Shown: positions 36,586-44,599 of the stretch, in pieces
Layout: the number at the start of each line of letters is the position of its first letter
How positions within the stretch are numbered: position 1 is the stretch's first letter
NCBI RefSeq assembly: GCF_026544205.1
Contig: NZ_JALNUI010000012.1
Location: 42,933 to 106,932, forward strand
Direction: 5' to 3'
Length of the DNA stretch: 64,000 nt
Source: Curtobacterium sp. GC_Cur_3
Lineage (GTDB): Bacteria; Actinomycetota; Actinomycetes; Actinomycetales; Microbacteriaceae
Notes under the pieces: model-generated
Seen by the model: only the letters and a program-made list of their open reading frames with translations
Told to the model about the DNA's origin: nothing
Database searches by the model: none
Program-made: the position numbers and the translations under genes

Positions 36586-36650
36586 GCCACCCTCGTCGTC
36601 AGGAACCAGCGTCCGGCACCGCTCTGGGAACAGCACCGGGGAACGGGAGA

Positions 36651-36689
36651 GCCCCCCGTCCGATGCACAACCGTACATGGACGAGGGGC
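36651..36689 (-). terminator. Terminator-like hairpin after rplS
   Basis: An 11-bp stem with one C-A mismatch (36651-36661 with 36679-36689) and a 17-base loop lies 40 bp after the rplS stop. Confidence 0.45.
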
Positions 36690-36729
36690 CGTCAGTGGCG
36701 TCGGCTCGCGACGCTCACTGTGAAGGCGA

Positions 36730-37086
<357 letters not shown>

Positions 37087-37260
37087 GAGTCAGTTCACTC
37101 TCTGCGGACGCGCACGGGTCGCCGCGGATCGGTGGTGGGAACGAAGTGGTGTGCCCGGTGTCGGCGACTCCCCCGTGGCAGAGTCCAGCCAGGGCACAGC
37201 TGTCCATACTGCCACAGCTCCCGTACGCCGCACAACGGGCGAACCGGGGAGGATGGTCCC

Positions 37261-38040
37261 ATGATCGAACTCCGCACCCCGACCGAACTCGACGGACTCC
37301 GCGTGGCCGGTCGGTTCGTCGCCGACGTCCTCGACGAGCTGCTCCGCACGGTCGACGTGGGCGTGGACCTCCTCGACCTCGACCGGGTCGCCGCCCAGAT
37401 GATCGCCGACCGCGGCGCCGTCAGCTGCTACGTCGACTACCACCCGTCGTTCGGCAACTCGCCGTTCGGCCGGAACCTGTGCACGAGCGTGAACGACGCC
37501 GCACTCCACGGACTCCCCCACCACCGTGTGCTCGTCGACGGTGACCTCGTCAGCCTCGACTTCGCCGCGAACGTCGACGGCTGGGTCGCCGACTCCGCCG
37601 TGACCGTGCAGGTCGGCACGCCCCGCGAGGAGGACCAGCGCCTCATCGACACGGTCGAGCGTGCCCTCGCCGCGGGGATCGCTCAAGCGCGACCGGGCAA
37701 CCGGCTCGGTGACGTCTCGTCCGCGATCGGTGCCGTCGAGCGCCGCGCCGGCTACGACGTCAACCTGCAGTTCGGCGGTCACGGGGTCGGGCGCACCATG
37801 CACGGGGAGCCGCACGTCCCGAACGACGGCCGGCCCGGTCGTGGCCTGAAGCTCCGCCCCGGCCTGGTCGTCGCGATCGAGCCCTGGCTGATGCAGGGCA
37901 CGGACGAGCTCGTGCAGGACGCGGACGGCTGGACGCTCAGGAGCGTCGACGGCTCCCGCGCGGCACACGTCGAGCACACCGTCGCGGTCACCGAGACCGG
38001 CCCCGAGGTCCTCACCCTGCGCGCAGACGGGCGCGCCTGA
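37261..38040 (+). CDS. map: Methionine aminopeptidase, type I
   Basis: 259 residues. It removes the initiator methionine. Metal ligands are in place: Asp100 and Asp111 (SLDFAANVDGWVADSAVTV), His174 (GGHGVGRTMHGEPHV), Glu207 (VAIEPWL) and Glu238 (AHVEHTVAVTE). His83 is the conserved substrate-site His. No N-terminal SH3-binding or zinc-finger extension is present, so this is the short type Ia form. It is rightward, flanked by rplS and trmD on the opposite strand. Confidence 0.95.
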   Translation: MIELRTPTELDGLRVAGRFVADVLDELLRTVDVGVDLLDLDRVAAQMIADRGAVSCYVDYHPSFGNSPFGRNLCTSVNDAALHGLPHHRVLVDGDLVSLDFAANVDGWVADSAVTVQVGTPREEDQRLIDTVERALAAGIAQARPGNRLGDVSSAIGAVERRAGYDVNLQFGGHGVGRTMHGEPHVPNDGRPGRGLKLRPGLVVAIEPWLMQGTDELVQDADGWTLRSVDGSRAAHVEHTVAVTETGPEVLTLRADGRA

Positions 38041-38084
38041 CGGACGGGAGGCTCGAGGCGGCCTGGCACCGAGCCTCCAGTCCG
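38041..38084. repeat. GACGGGAGGCTCG hairpin element, copy 2
   Basis: A 15-bp stem with one G-A mismatch (38041-38055 with 38070-38084) placed directly after the map stop in the convergent map/trmD gap. Confidence 0.75.
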
Positions 38085-38125
38085 GCGCACGGTCCCACCC
38101 ACACCACGTGCGATGGCAAGCGAGA

Positions 38126-38165
38126 GCGCGCGTCGGGGGTCGGAAGATCCGACCCGCCACGCGCG
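38126..38165. repeat. AATCGCGCG hairpin element, copy 2
   Basis: A stem of about 19 bp with a 3-base loop (38126-38144 with 38148-38165, two or three imperfect positions) carries CGGGTCGGA/TCCGACCCG and ends GCGCGATTC, matching copy 1. It lies in the 184-bp convergent gap, which holds no gene. Confidence 0.72.
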
Positions 38166-38224
38166 ATTCAACCTCCTCCGCGCGATCCGACCTGCCCGCG
38201 GAGGAGAGAAGAAGGGCCGGCGCG

Positions 38225-38914
38225 CTACGCCTCGGGGAGCAGGTCCGGTCGGACGCGCCGCGTCCGCTCCACCTGCTGCTCGTGCCGCCACGCGGCGATG
38301 CGCCCGTGGTGGCCGGAGAGCAGGACCTCGGGCACGTCGTGCTCGCGCCAGGCAGCGGGCTTCGTGTACGAGGGGTACTCGAGCAGGCCGTCCTCGTGGG
38401 ACTCCTCGACGAGCGACTCGGGGTTGCCGACCACGCCGGGCACCAGGCGTCCGACGGCCTCGATCATGGCCATGGCCGCGACCTCGCCGCCGTTCAGCAC
38501 GTAGTCACCGAGGGACAGCTCGACGACCGAGCAGCGCGACGCCGCCCACTCGAACACGCGGGCGTCGATGCCCTCGTACCGCCCGCAGGCGAAGACGAGG
38601 TGGTCGTGGTCCGCGAGCGACCGGGCGATCGACTGCCGGAACGGCGTGCCGGCCGGGGTCGGGACGACGAGCGTCGAGGACCCATCCGACCGCAGGACCG
38701 CCTCGAGCGCCTGGGCCCACGGCTCGGGCTTCATCACCATGCCGGCACCGCCGCCGTACGGGGTGTCGTCGACGGTGCGGTGCCGGTCGGTGGTCCAGCT
38801 GCGGAGGTCGTGCACGTGCAGGTCGAGGAGCCCGCCCTGCCGCGCCTTCCCGAGCAGGGAGACGTCGAGGACGCCGAAGAACTCCGGGAAGATCGTGACG
38901 ATGTCGATGCGCAC
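38225..38914 (-). CDS. trmD: tRNA (guanine-N1-)-methyltransferase TrmD
   Basis: 229 residues, normal length. TrmD methylates G37 of tRNAs reading CNN codons, using SAM. It is a SPOUT enzyme with the trefoil knot: [33 protein letters not shown] and [13 protein letters not shown]. The active Asp lies in [16 protein letters not shown]. It follows rimM by 4 bp and ends the rpsP-khpA-rimM-trmD unit. Confidence 0.98.
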   Translation of the reverse strand: MRIDIVTIFPEFFGVLDVSLLGKARQGGLLDLHVHDLRSWTTDRHRTVDDTPYGGGAGMVMKPEPWAQALEAVLRSDGSSTLVVPTPAGTPFRQSIARSLADHDHLVFACGRYEGIDARVFEWAASRCSVVELSLGDYVLNGGEVAAMAMIEAVGRLVPGVVGNPESLVEESHEDGLLEYPSYTKPAAWREHDVPEVLLSGHHGRIAAWRHEQQVERTRRVRPDLLPEA

Positions 38915-38918
38915 GGCG

Positions 38919-39563
38919 CTACGACTCGTCGTCGGGCGTGGGGCTCGACGCGACGGCGGGCGGCGGCTCGGGCGTCGCCATCTCGGCGACCGGGTCCTCG
39001 AAGAGGCCGGTCGGCGGGGTCACCGTGACGGTGCCTGCGGCGATGTCGACCGCCGGGACGATCGCGGAGACGAAGGGCACGAGGACCTCGCCGCGGTCAG
39101 CGGTGTCGACCGCGAGCAGGTCCTGCGCCGGCATGTGGTCGACGCGGGCGACCGTGCCGACCTGGACGCCGTCACGGAGGACACGGAGGCCGACCAGCTG
39201 GTGGTCGTACCAGGCGTCGTCCTCACCGGTCTCCTCGTCGGGGTCCTGGTCGACCCAGAGGATGGCCCGTGCGAGGGTCTCGGCGCCGGAACGGTCCGTG
39301 ATGCCCTCGAAAAAGGCGACCGGGTGGCCGTTGTACCAGCGGAGTTCGTCGATGGCGAGCGTCTTGCCCGACCAGGGAGAGTCCTCGGGGACCTGGAGCG
39401 TGAAGACCGCTCCGTGCGTGAACCGACGATCCGGGTCGTCGGTGTAGAGCTCGAGCTTGAGACCGCCCTTGAGCCCGTGCGCCTTGGTGATGCGACCCAC
39501 CCGGACCTGGGTCGCCTCGTCAGGAATCGGAGTCGACCACGTCGACCCGCACCCGCTTGCCAT
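38919..39563 (-). CDS. rimM: Ribosome maturation factor RimM (start uncertain)
   Basis: Up to 214 residues. RimM helps assemble the 30S head and binds S19. The N-terminal PRC-like domain begins [33 protein letters not shown] and [10 protein letters not shown] continue the two-barrel pattern. The C-terminal ~35 residues are a Pro/Glu extension. ATG 39563 would overlap khpA by 44 bp and has no binding site. GTG 39500, right before GRITKAH, and a rare ATT are alternatives. The stretch before VRVG is probably not all translated. Confidence 0.93.
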   Translation of the reverse strand: MASGCGSTWSTPIPDEATQVRVGRITKAHGLKGGLKLELYTDDPDRRFTHGAVFTLQVPEDSPWSGKTLAIDELRWYNGHPVAFFEGITDRSGAETLARAILWVDQDPDEETGEDDAWYDHQLVGLRVLRDGVQVGTVARVDHMPAQDLLAVDTADRGEVLVPFVSAIVPAVDIAAGTVTVTPPTGLFEDPVAEMATPEPPPAVASSPTPDDES

Positions 39564-39756
39564 CGGCCAGAGCCGTGACGAGGGTGCGGAGCGCCTTGGC
39601 GGTCCGACCGGCGCGTCCGATCACGCGGCCGAGGTCCTCGGGGTGCACGTGCACCTCGAGGACCTCGCCCCGCGCGGAGGTGGAGCTGGCGACGCGCACG
39701 TCGTCAGGGTGATCGACGATCCCCTTGACGAGGTGCGTCAGCGCAGATTCGAGCAA
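39520..39756 (-). CDS. khpA: KH-domain RNA-binding protein (KhpA, UPF0109)
   Basis: 78 residues. A single type-II KH domain with the conserved GRVIGRAGRTAKALRTL loop that grips RNA. Family members form a small RNA chaperone with KhpB. It sits 5 bp after rpsP and overlaps rimM, the usual rpsP-KH-rimM-trmD order. Confidence 0.95.
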   Translation of the reverse strand: MLESALTHLVKGIVDHPDDVRVASSTSARGEVLEVHVHPEDLGRVIGRAGRTAKALRTLVTALADGKRVRVDVVDSDS

Positions 39757-39761
39757 GGTCG

Positions 39762-40172
39762 TTACGCCTCGGTTGTCTCTGCGTCGTCGGCCGACTCGGC
39801 GGGAGCGGCCGGGGCCTTCTTCTCCGCCTTCGGCTTGAGGACGGCCTTCTTGGTCGAGTCGACCGTGAAGGGCTGCTTCGGCTCGGCGACCTTCACCTTG
39901 GAGGTGGTGTCGGCCTCGCCCTTGAACTTGGCCCAGTCACCGGTGAGCTTGAGGAGTGCGGCGACCTGCTCGGTCGGCTGTGCGCCGACGCCGAGCCAGT
40001 AGAGCGCGCGCTCCGACTCGATCTTGATGACCGAGGGCTCCTCGGTCGGGTGGTACTGACCGATCTCCTCGATGACGCGACCGTCGCGCTTGGTGCGCGA
40101 GTCGGCGACGACGACACGGTAGTACGGCGCCCGGATCTTACCGAGACGCTTGAGACGGATCTTGACAGCCAC
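39762..40172 (-). CDS. rpsP: 30S ribosomal protein S16
   Basis: 136 residues from GTG 40172 with AGGAG upstream. The S16 core [19 protein letters not shown] and [20 protein letters not shown] is clear. The last ~45 residues are a Lys/Ala/Glu extension beyond the ~85-residue family core, common in actinobacteria. Upstream lies the cyclohexanecarboxyl-CoA-type cluster instead of ffh. Confidence 0.97.
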   Translation of the reverse strand: MAVKIRLKRLGKIRAPYYRVVVADSRTKRDGRVIEEIGQYHPTEEPSVIKIESERALYWLGVGAQPTEQVAALLKLTGDWAKFKGEADTTSKVKVAEPKQPFTVDSTKKAVLKPKAEKKAPAAPAESADDAETTEA

Positions 40173-40340
40173 AAATGCTCCTGTTGCGTGTTGTTGTGGT
40201 TGAACCGGAACCGCGGGCGTGGGGGCACACACGGTGGAAGCTCGAGAGATAGGTGATCCGCTGGATAGAGGGTCGAGCGGACACGTTTCGACCGTTCATT
40301 CTTGCAGGTTTCCGAGCGAGAAGCGAGCCAGGACGCGCCG

Positions 40341-42464
40341 TCACGGCGCGAGGGACCGCACGGCCTCCAGCGCCTCGGTCGTCGCGCGGACGGCGTCGAC
40401 GCTGCGGGCGTCGCGTGCGCCGCCGACGAGGGCGAACGGCACGCCGGCGTCCTGGAGGCCCGACACCAGTCCGGTGGGGTCGTCACCGTCCGCGCCGATC
40501 GCGCTCTCCTGGCCGGCACAGATGACGACGTGGTCCGCCGGGACGGCCCGTTCCTCGCCGTCCTCGTCGCGGATCCACAGCGTGCCCGGCTCGATGCGCA
40601 GGTACTCCTGCACGCCGCCGACCATCCGCACGCCCGCGTCGCGGAGACGACCGAGTGCGACCCACCGGGACGTCAGGCCGACGCCCTGGCCGAACTTGCC
40701 GGTGCGTCGGAGCACGGTGACCTGGTCCCCGGGGCGGATCGTCCGCTTCGCAGCCGGCTCCCGCTGTGGCAGGTCCCCGACGACGTCCCGGGCCACCGAG
40801 AGGTCCCAGCGGGCGGCGAACTCCCCCGCGCGCACGGACTCGTCCGGCGACTCGGTCAGGAAGGCCGCGGTGTCGACGCCGATGCCGCCCCCACCGATGA
40901 CGGCGACCGTGCCCGCGGGGACGCCCTCGGTCAGCGCCCGCTCGTACGACACGACGTGCGGCAGGTCGGCGCCCGGGACGTCCACCACGCGCGGCAGGAC
41001 CCCGGGGGCGAGCACGACGGCGTCGCTCTCGAGGAGGTCCGCGGCGGTGGCCCGGCGGCCGAGGTGCACGGTCGCACCGCGCTCGTCGAGCTCGGCGCGA
41101 GCGGCCCGGACGGGTCCGGCGTAGTCCTCTTTCCCCGGGATGACGGCGGCGAGCCCGAACTGGCCGCCGAGATGGTCGGCGGCCTCCCAGAGCGTCACCC
41201 GGTGGCCACGACGTGCGGCATCGACGGCGGCAGCCATGCCGGCCGGTCCCCCGCCGACGACGTCGACGCGCTTGGGCTCGGTCGTCGGGCGGAGCGGGAA
41301 GGCGACCTCCCGTGCGGCGCGGGGGTTGACCAGGCAGGAGACCGGCTGGCCGACGATGGAGCGGTCGAGGCAGGCCTGGTTGCAGCCGATGCACGTGTTC
41401 ACCAGGGCGAACCGGCCCGCGAGCGAGCGGGACACGATCTCGGGGTCGGCGAGGAACGGGCGCGCCAGGGCCACGGCGTCGATGAGCCCGTCGGCGAGCA
41501 CCGCCTCACCGTCACGGAGGTCCGTCATCCGGTTCGAGGCGATGACCCGCACGTCCGGGTACGACGACGCGCGGACCACCCGGGCGATGCGCCGCGCGTA
41601 GGACAGCCACGCCCCGTGCGGCACCGCGGCCTGGACGGTGGGGGTGCGGGACTCGTGCCAGCCGATGCCGACCGAGATGCCGTCGAGGCCGAGCGGCAGC
41701 AGGTCGTGCACCAGGGCGTCCACGTCCTCCGGGGTCGAGGACCCGGGCATCAGGTCGGCACCGGACAACCGGATCGTGACGGCCAGGTCGGGCACGGCGG
41801 CTCGCACGGCCCGGACGACGGCCACCGGGAACCGCCGACGGCGCTCGGGCGACCCGCCCCAGGCGTCGTCGCGGAGGTTGGTCAGCGGCGAGTGGAACTG
41901 GTTGATGAGGTAGCCCTCGGACGCCATGATCTCGACGCCGTCGAAGCCGATGTCGCGGGCGGAGCGCGCCGCGGCCGCGAAGTCCTCGATCGTCCCCTCG
42001 ACCTCCTCTGCGGTGAGCTCGGTCGGCACCACGCCCCGCGCAGCCGCCCAGGGCAGACCGGACGGTGCGACGGCCCGCTGGGGGGCACCGTGCCGGTCGA
42101 CCATGCCGCCCACGAGCGCGTACCGCCCCGCGTGGAAGAGCTGCGCGAGGATCGTGCCGCCCTCCTCGTGCACGGCGTCGACCGCCACCCGGAACCGCTC
42201 GTCGGCACCGTCCACGCCGAACACGGCGAAGTCGGGGCCGCCGCGGGCCTCGTCGCTGACCGCGATGCCGCCGGTGATGATGCAGGCTGCTCCCCCGGCG
42301 GCGCGTTCACGGTAGAACGCCGCCATGCCGACACCGCCGTCGTCGTGGACCTCGAGCCCGGTGTGCATCGACCCCATGACCACCCGGTTCGACAGGTGCA
42401 GGGGGCCGAGCGTCCACGCGGACGCGACCGTGGCGACGGCGGTGTCGGGAGCGGCGAGGGTCAC
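40341..42464 (-). CDS. Old-yellow-enzyme/2,4-dienoyl-CoA-reductase-type Fe-S flavoprotein (AnsM/PlmM-like)
   Basis: 707 residues. Domains in order: FMN TIM barrel (1 to ~350, with LFHAGRYALVGG and GYLINQFHSPLTNLRDD), Fe-S segment NTCIGCNQACLDR...VSC (Cys x2 Cys x3 Cys then Cys), and an FAD/NAD(P)-binding region with VDVVGGGPAGMAAAVDAARRG and VAVIGGGGIGVDTAAF. This is the architecture of FadH, which reduces 2,4-dienoyl-CoA esters with NADPH. It is last in a leftward four-gene unit, 2 bp after the SDR gene. By gene order and type it matches AnsM/PlmM of the cyclohexanecarboxyl-CoA pathway, where ring dienes must be reduced. The substrate is inferred. Confidence 0.88.
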   Translation of the reverse strand: MTLAAPDTAVATVASAWTLGPLHLSNRVVMGSMHTGLEVHDDGGVGMAAFYRERAAGGAACIITGGIAVSDEARGGPDFAVFGVDGADERFRVAVDAVHEEGGTILAQLFHAGRYALVGGMVDRHGAPQRAVAPSGLPWAAARGVVPTELTAEEVEGTIEDFAAAARSARDIGFDGVEIMASEGYLINQFHSPLTNLRDDAWGGSPERRRRFPVAVVRAVRAAVPDLAVTIRLSGADLMPGSSTPEDVDALVHDLLPLGLDGISVGIGWHESRTPTVQAAVPHGAWLSYARRIARVVRASSYPDVRVIASNRMTDLRDGEAVLADGLIDAVALARPFLADPEIVSRSLAGRFALVNTCIGCNQACLDRSIVGQPVSCLVNPRAAREVAFPLRPTTEPKRVDVVGGGPAGMAAAVDAARRGHRVTLWEAADHLGGQFGLAAVIPGKEDYAGPVRAARAELDERGATVHLGRRATAADLLESDAVVLAPGVLPRVVDVPGADLPHVVSYERALTEGVPAGTVAVIGGGGIGVDTAAFLTESPDESVRAGEFAARWDLSVARDVVGDLPQREPAAKRTIRPGDQVTVLRRTGKFGQGVGLTSRWVALGRLRDAGVRMVGGVQEYLRIEPGTLWIRDEDGEERAVPADHVVICAGQESAIGADGDDPTGLVSGLQDAGVPFALVGGARDARSVDAVRATTEALEAVRSLAP

Positions 42465-42466
42465 GA

Positions 42467-43336
42467 CTACTCCCCGACGTCGCCCATGACGGACGGGCCC
42501 TTCGGACCGTCGGCGTCGTCTCCGGGCAGGACGGCGTCCCGCAGCGGCGAGGTCGTGTCCGACCAGAACGGCGGCGCGACGACGGTGATGCCGCCGTCGA
42601 CGGACAGGATCTGCCCCGTGATGTACGACGCCTTGTCGGAGAGCAGGAAGTCCACCGCGTCGGCCATGTCGTCCGCGGTGCCCGGTCGCTGCAGCGGCAC
42701 CTTCGACAGCACGGACTCCATCGGCGCCATGCCGGGCACCGCGTTGTAGAAGTAGTCGAGGGAGTCGGTGTCGATGAGCCCGCCGTTCACCGCGTTCACG
42801 GTGATCTGGCGCGGGCCGAACTCCACCGCCATGTACTGCATGTACGACTCGGTCATGGCCTTCGCGGCACCGAGGGCCGCGTACGTCGGGAACGCGCGCA
42901 GCGACCCGTACGAGGTGACGACGACGATGCGGCCGCCGCGGTCCATCAGCTCCGCGGCACGCTGGGCACCGAGCACGAAGGAGCGGGCGTTCGTGGCGTA
43001 GCTGCGGTCGAGGTGGTGCAGCTTCAGGTCCGCGACGGGCTTGAAGGCGCTGGCAGCGGCGTTCGCGACGAACATGTCGAGGCGGCCGTAGGTGTCCCGC
43101 ACCAGGTCGAACATGGCGTCGAGCGACGCCGGGTCCTCGATGTCCGCCTGCACCGTGATGCCGTCGCCACCGGCGGCGCGGACGTCGGCGAGCGACTCCT
43201 CGGCCAGGTCGGCGTTCTTCTTGTAGTTGATGACCACGGTCACGCCGCGCGCACCGAGCTTCTGCGCGAGCAGGCGGCCGATGCCGCGCGACGCGCCGGT
43301 GATCAGGGCGATGGGTGCGGTGCTGGGGTCGGTCAC
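42467..43336 (-). CDS. SDR enoyl reductase, ChcA/FabL-like (1-cyclohexenylcarbonyl-CoA reductase candidate)
   Basis: 289 residues from GTG 43336. N-terminal cofactor motif TGASRGIG is near residue 14. The catalytic segment SYGSLRAFPTYAALGAAK has Tyr followed by six residues then Lys. This Tyr-x6-Lys spacing is typical of enoyl reductases (FabI/FabL), not of YxxxK ketoreductases. MAVEFGPRQITVNAVNGG and LIDTDSL also resemble FabL. The length and operon place match ChcA of Streptomyces collinus, which reduces 1-cyclohexenylcarbonyl-CoA and earlier ring enoyl-CoAs. A Pro/Asp tail follows the usual end GGITVV. Function by context is inference. Confidence 0.85.
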   Translation of the reverse strand: MTDPSTAPIALITGASRGIGRLLAQKLGARGVTVVINYKKNADLAEESLADVRAAGGDGITVQADIEDPASLDAMFDLVRDTYGRLDMFVANAAASAFKPVADLKLHHLDRSYATNARSFVLGAQRAAELMDRGGRIVVVTSYGSLRAFPTYAALGAAKAMTESYMQYMAVEFGPRQITVNAVNGGLIDTDSLDYFYNAVPGMAPMESVLSKVPLQRPGTADDMADAVDFLLSDKASYITGQILSVDGGITVVAPPFWSDTTSPLRDAVLPGDDADGPKGPSVMGDVGE

Positions 43337-43367
43337 GTCAGTCCTCTTCTTGCGTGTGCGGGGGGCG

Positions 43368-43408
43368 GACGGGAGGCTCGTGGCGGACCCCGCCACGAGC
43401 CTCCCGTC
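43368..43408. repeat. GACGGGAGGCTCG hairpin element, copy 3 (inside the operon)
   Basis: A perfect 18-bp stem (43368-43385 with 43391-43408) and 5-base loop in the 89-bp gap between the acyl-CoA dehydrogenase stop and the SDR start. Placed between co-directional genes, it may act as an internal attenuator or mRNA stabiliser. Confidence 0.8.
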
Positions 43409-43425
43409 TGATGTTCGGTGGTGTC

Positions 43426-44595
43426 TCAGAACCCGGCCTGGCCGGTCACGACGGCACGGCCGACGATGAGCTTCTGGATCTCGTTGGTGCCCTCTTCGAA
43501 GCGCTGCGCGCGGGCGTCGCGGTAGACCCGCTCGATCGCGTTGCGCTTCCAGTAGCCCTGCCCACCGTGCACCTGCAGCGCCTTGTCGGTCACGCGGGCG
43601 AGCATGTCGACCGCGATCATCTTCGAGGCGCTGGAGAGCGTGCCGGCGTCGGGGCGGCCCTCCTCGTACGCACGCGCGGCCTCGAGCACGAGGGCCCGGG
43701 CGGCGGCGATGTCGGCGTAGTTCTCGGCGAGGTAGAACTGGATCGCCTGGCGCGTGGCGAGCTTCTTGCCGAAGGTCTCGCGCTCGTTCGCGTACTCGAC
43801 CGCGAGCTCGTTGGCCCGCTCGGCCAGACCGACGGCGCTCATCGCGACCGAGATGCGGCTCGGGAGCAGGAAGCCGCCGAGCGCGACCTCGAGCCCCTGG
43901 CCCTCCTCGCCGAGGCGGGCACTGGCCGGGATGGGGGTGTCGGTGAAGCGGAGGATCGCGTGGTCGGTGCCGCGGATGCCCATGGTGTCGGAGTCGTCGA
44001 TCACCTCGGCGCCGGGCAGCCCGGTGTTCGGCATCAGGAACGCGACGGTGCCGTCCTGGCCTGTCGTGCCCTCGAGCCGGGCGGCGATGAGCCAGTAGTC
44101 GCACTTCACGCCGAACGTGATGAGGTGCTTCTCGCCGTTCATCACGTACGTGTCGCCCTCGCGACGGACCGTCGTGCGGATGTCCGCGCCGGTCCCGGCC
44201 GTGGCCTCCGTCAGGGTGAAGGCGACGAGCTTCTCACCGGCGACCGAGGGCTTGACGACCTGCTCGATCTGCTCCGGGGAGGCGTACGGGGCCATGGCTC
44301 GCCAGGTGCCGTTGATGACGTGCACGAGCATCCGGATCGACGCGTGGGAGCGCGAGATGATCTCCATCACCTCGAGGTAGCGGGAGAACGGGATGTCCCG
44401 GCCGCCGAGCTCGACGGGAGCCGCGAGGCTCAGCCAGCCGCGGTCCTTGAGCTCCTGGAACAGCTCGGGGGCGACCTGGCCGGTGCGCTCGATCTCGTTC
44501 GCCCAGTCCTCGCCGCGGGTGCGGACCCACTCGGTGACCTCGGCCTTGAGCTCCTGGAGGTCCTGCTCGGTCGCGGGTTCCATGACCATCGTCAT
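43426..44595 (-). CDS. Acyl-CoA dehydrogenase family protein (AnsL/PlmL-like)
   Basis: 389 residues, normal for FAD-dependent acyl-CoA dehydrogenases. FAD-contact segments AFTLTEATAGTGADIRTT and GEKHLITFG are in place. LQVHGGQGYWKRNAIERVYRDAR and the catalytic-base segment FEEGTNEIQKLIVGR follow. It oxidises an acyl-CoA to the 2,3-enoyl-CoA, or works in reverse. It is second in the unit, 4 bp after the fusion gene. In ans/plm clusters the corresponding protein (AnsL/PlmL) is an acyl-CoA dehydrogenase, assigned from memory. Confidence 0.9.
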   Translation of the reverse strand: MTMVMEPATEQDLQELKAEVTEWVRTRGEDWANEIERTGQVAPELFQELKDRGWLSLAAPVELGGRDIPFSRYLEVMEIISRSHASIRMLVHVINGTWRAMAPYASPEQIEQVVKPSVAGEKLVAFTLTEATAGTGADIRTTVRREGDTYVMNGEKHLITFGVKCDYWLIAARLEGTTGQDGTVAFLMPNTGLPGAEVIDDSDTMGIRGTDHAILRFTDTPIPASARLGEEGQGLEVALGGFLLPSRISVAMSAVGLAERANELAVEYANERETFGKKLATRQAIQFYLAENYADIAAARALVLEAARAYEEGRPDAGTLSSASKMIAVDMLARVTDKALQVHGGQGYWKRNAIERVYRDARAQRFEEGTNEIQKLIVGRAVVTGQAGF

Positions 44596-44599
44596 CGTC

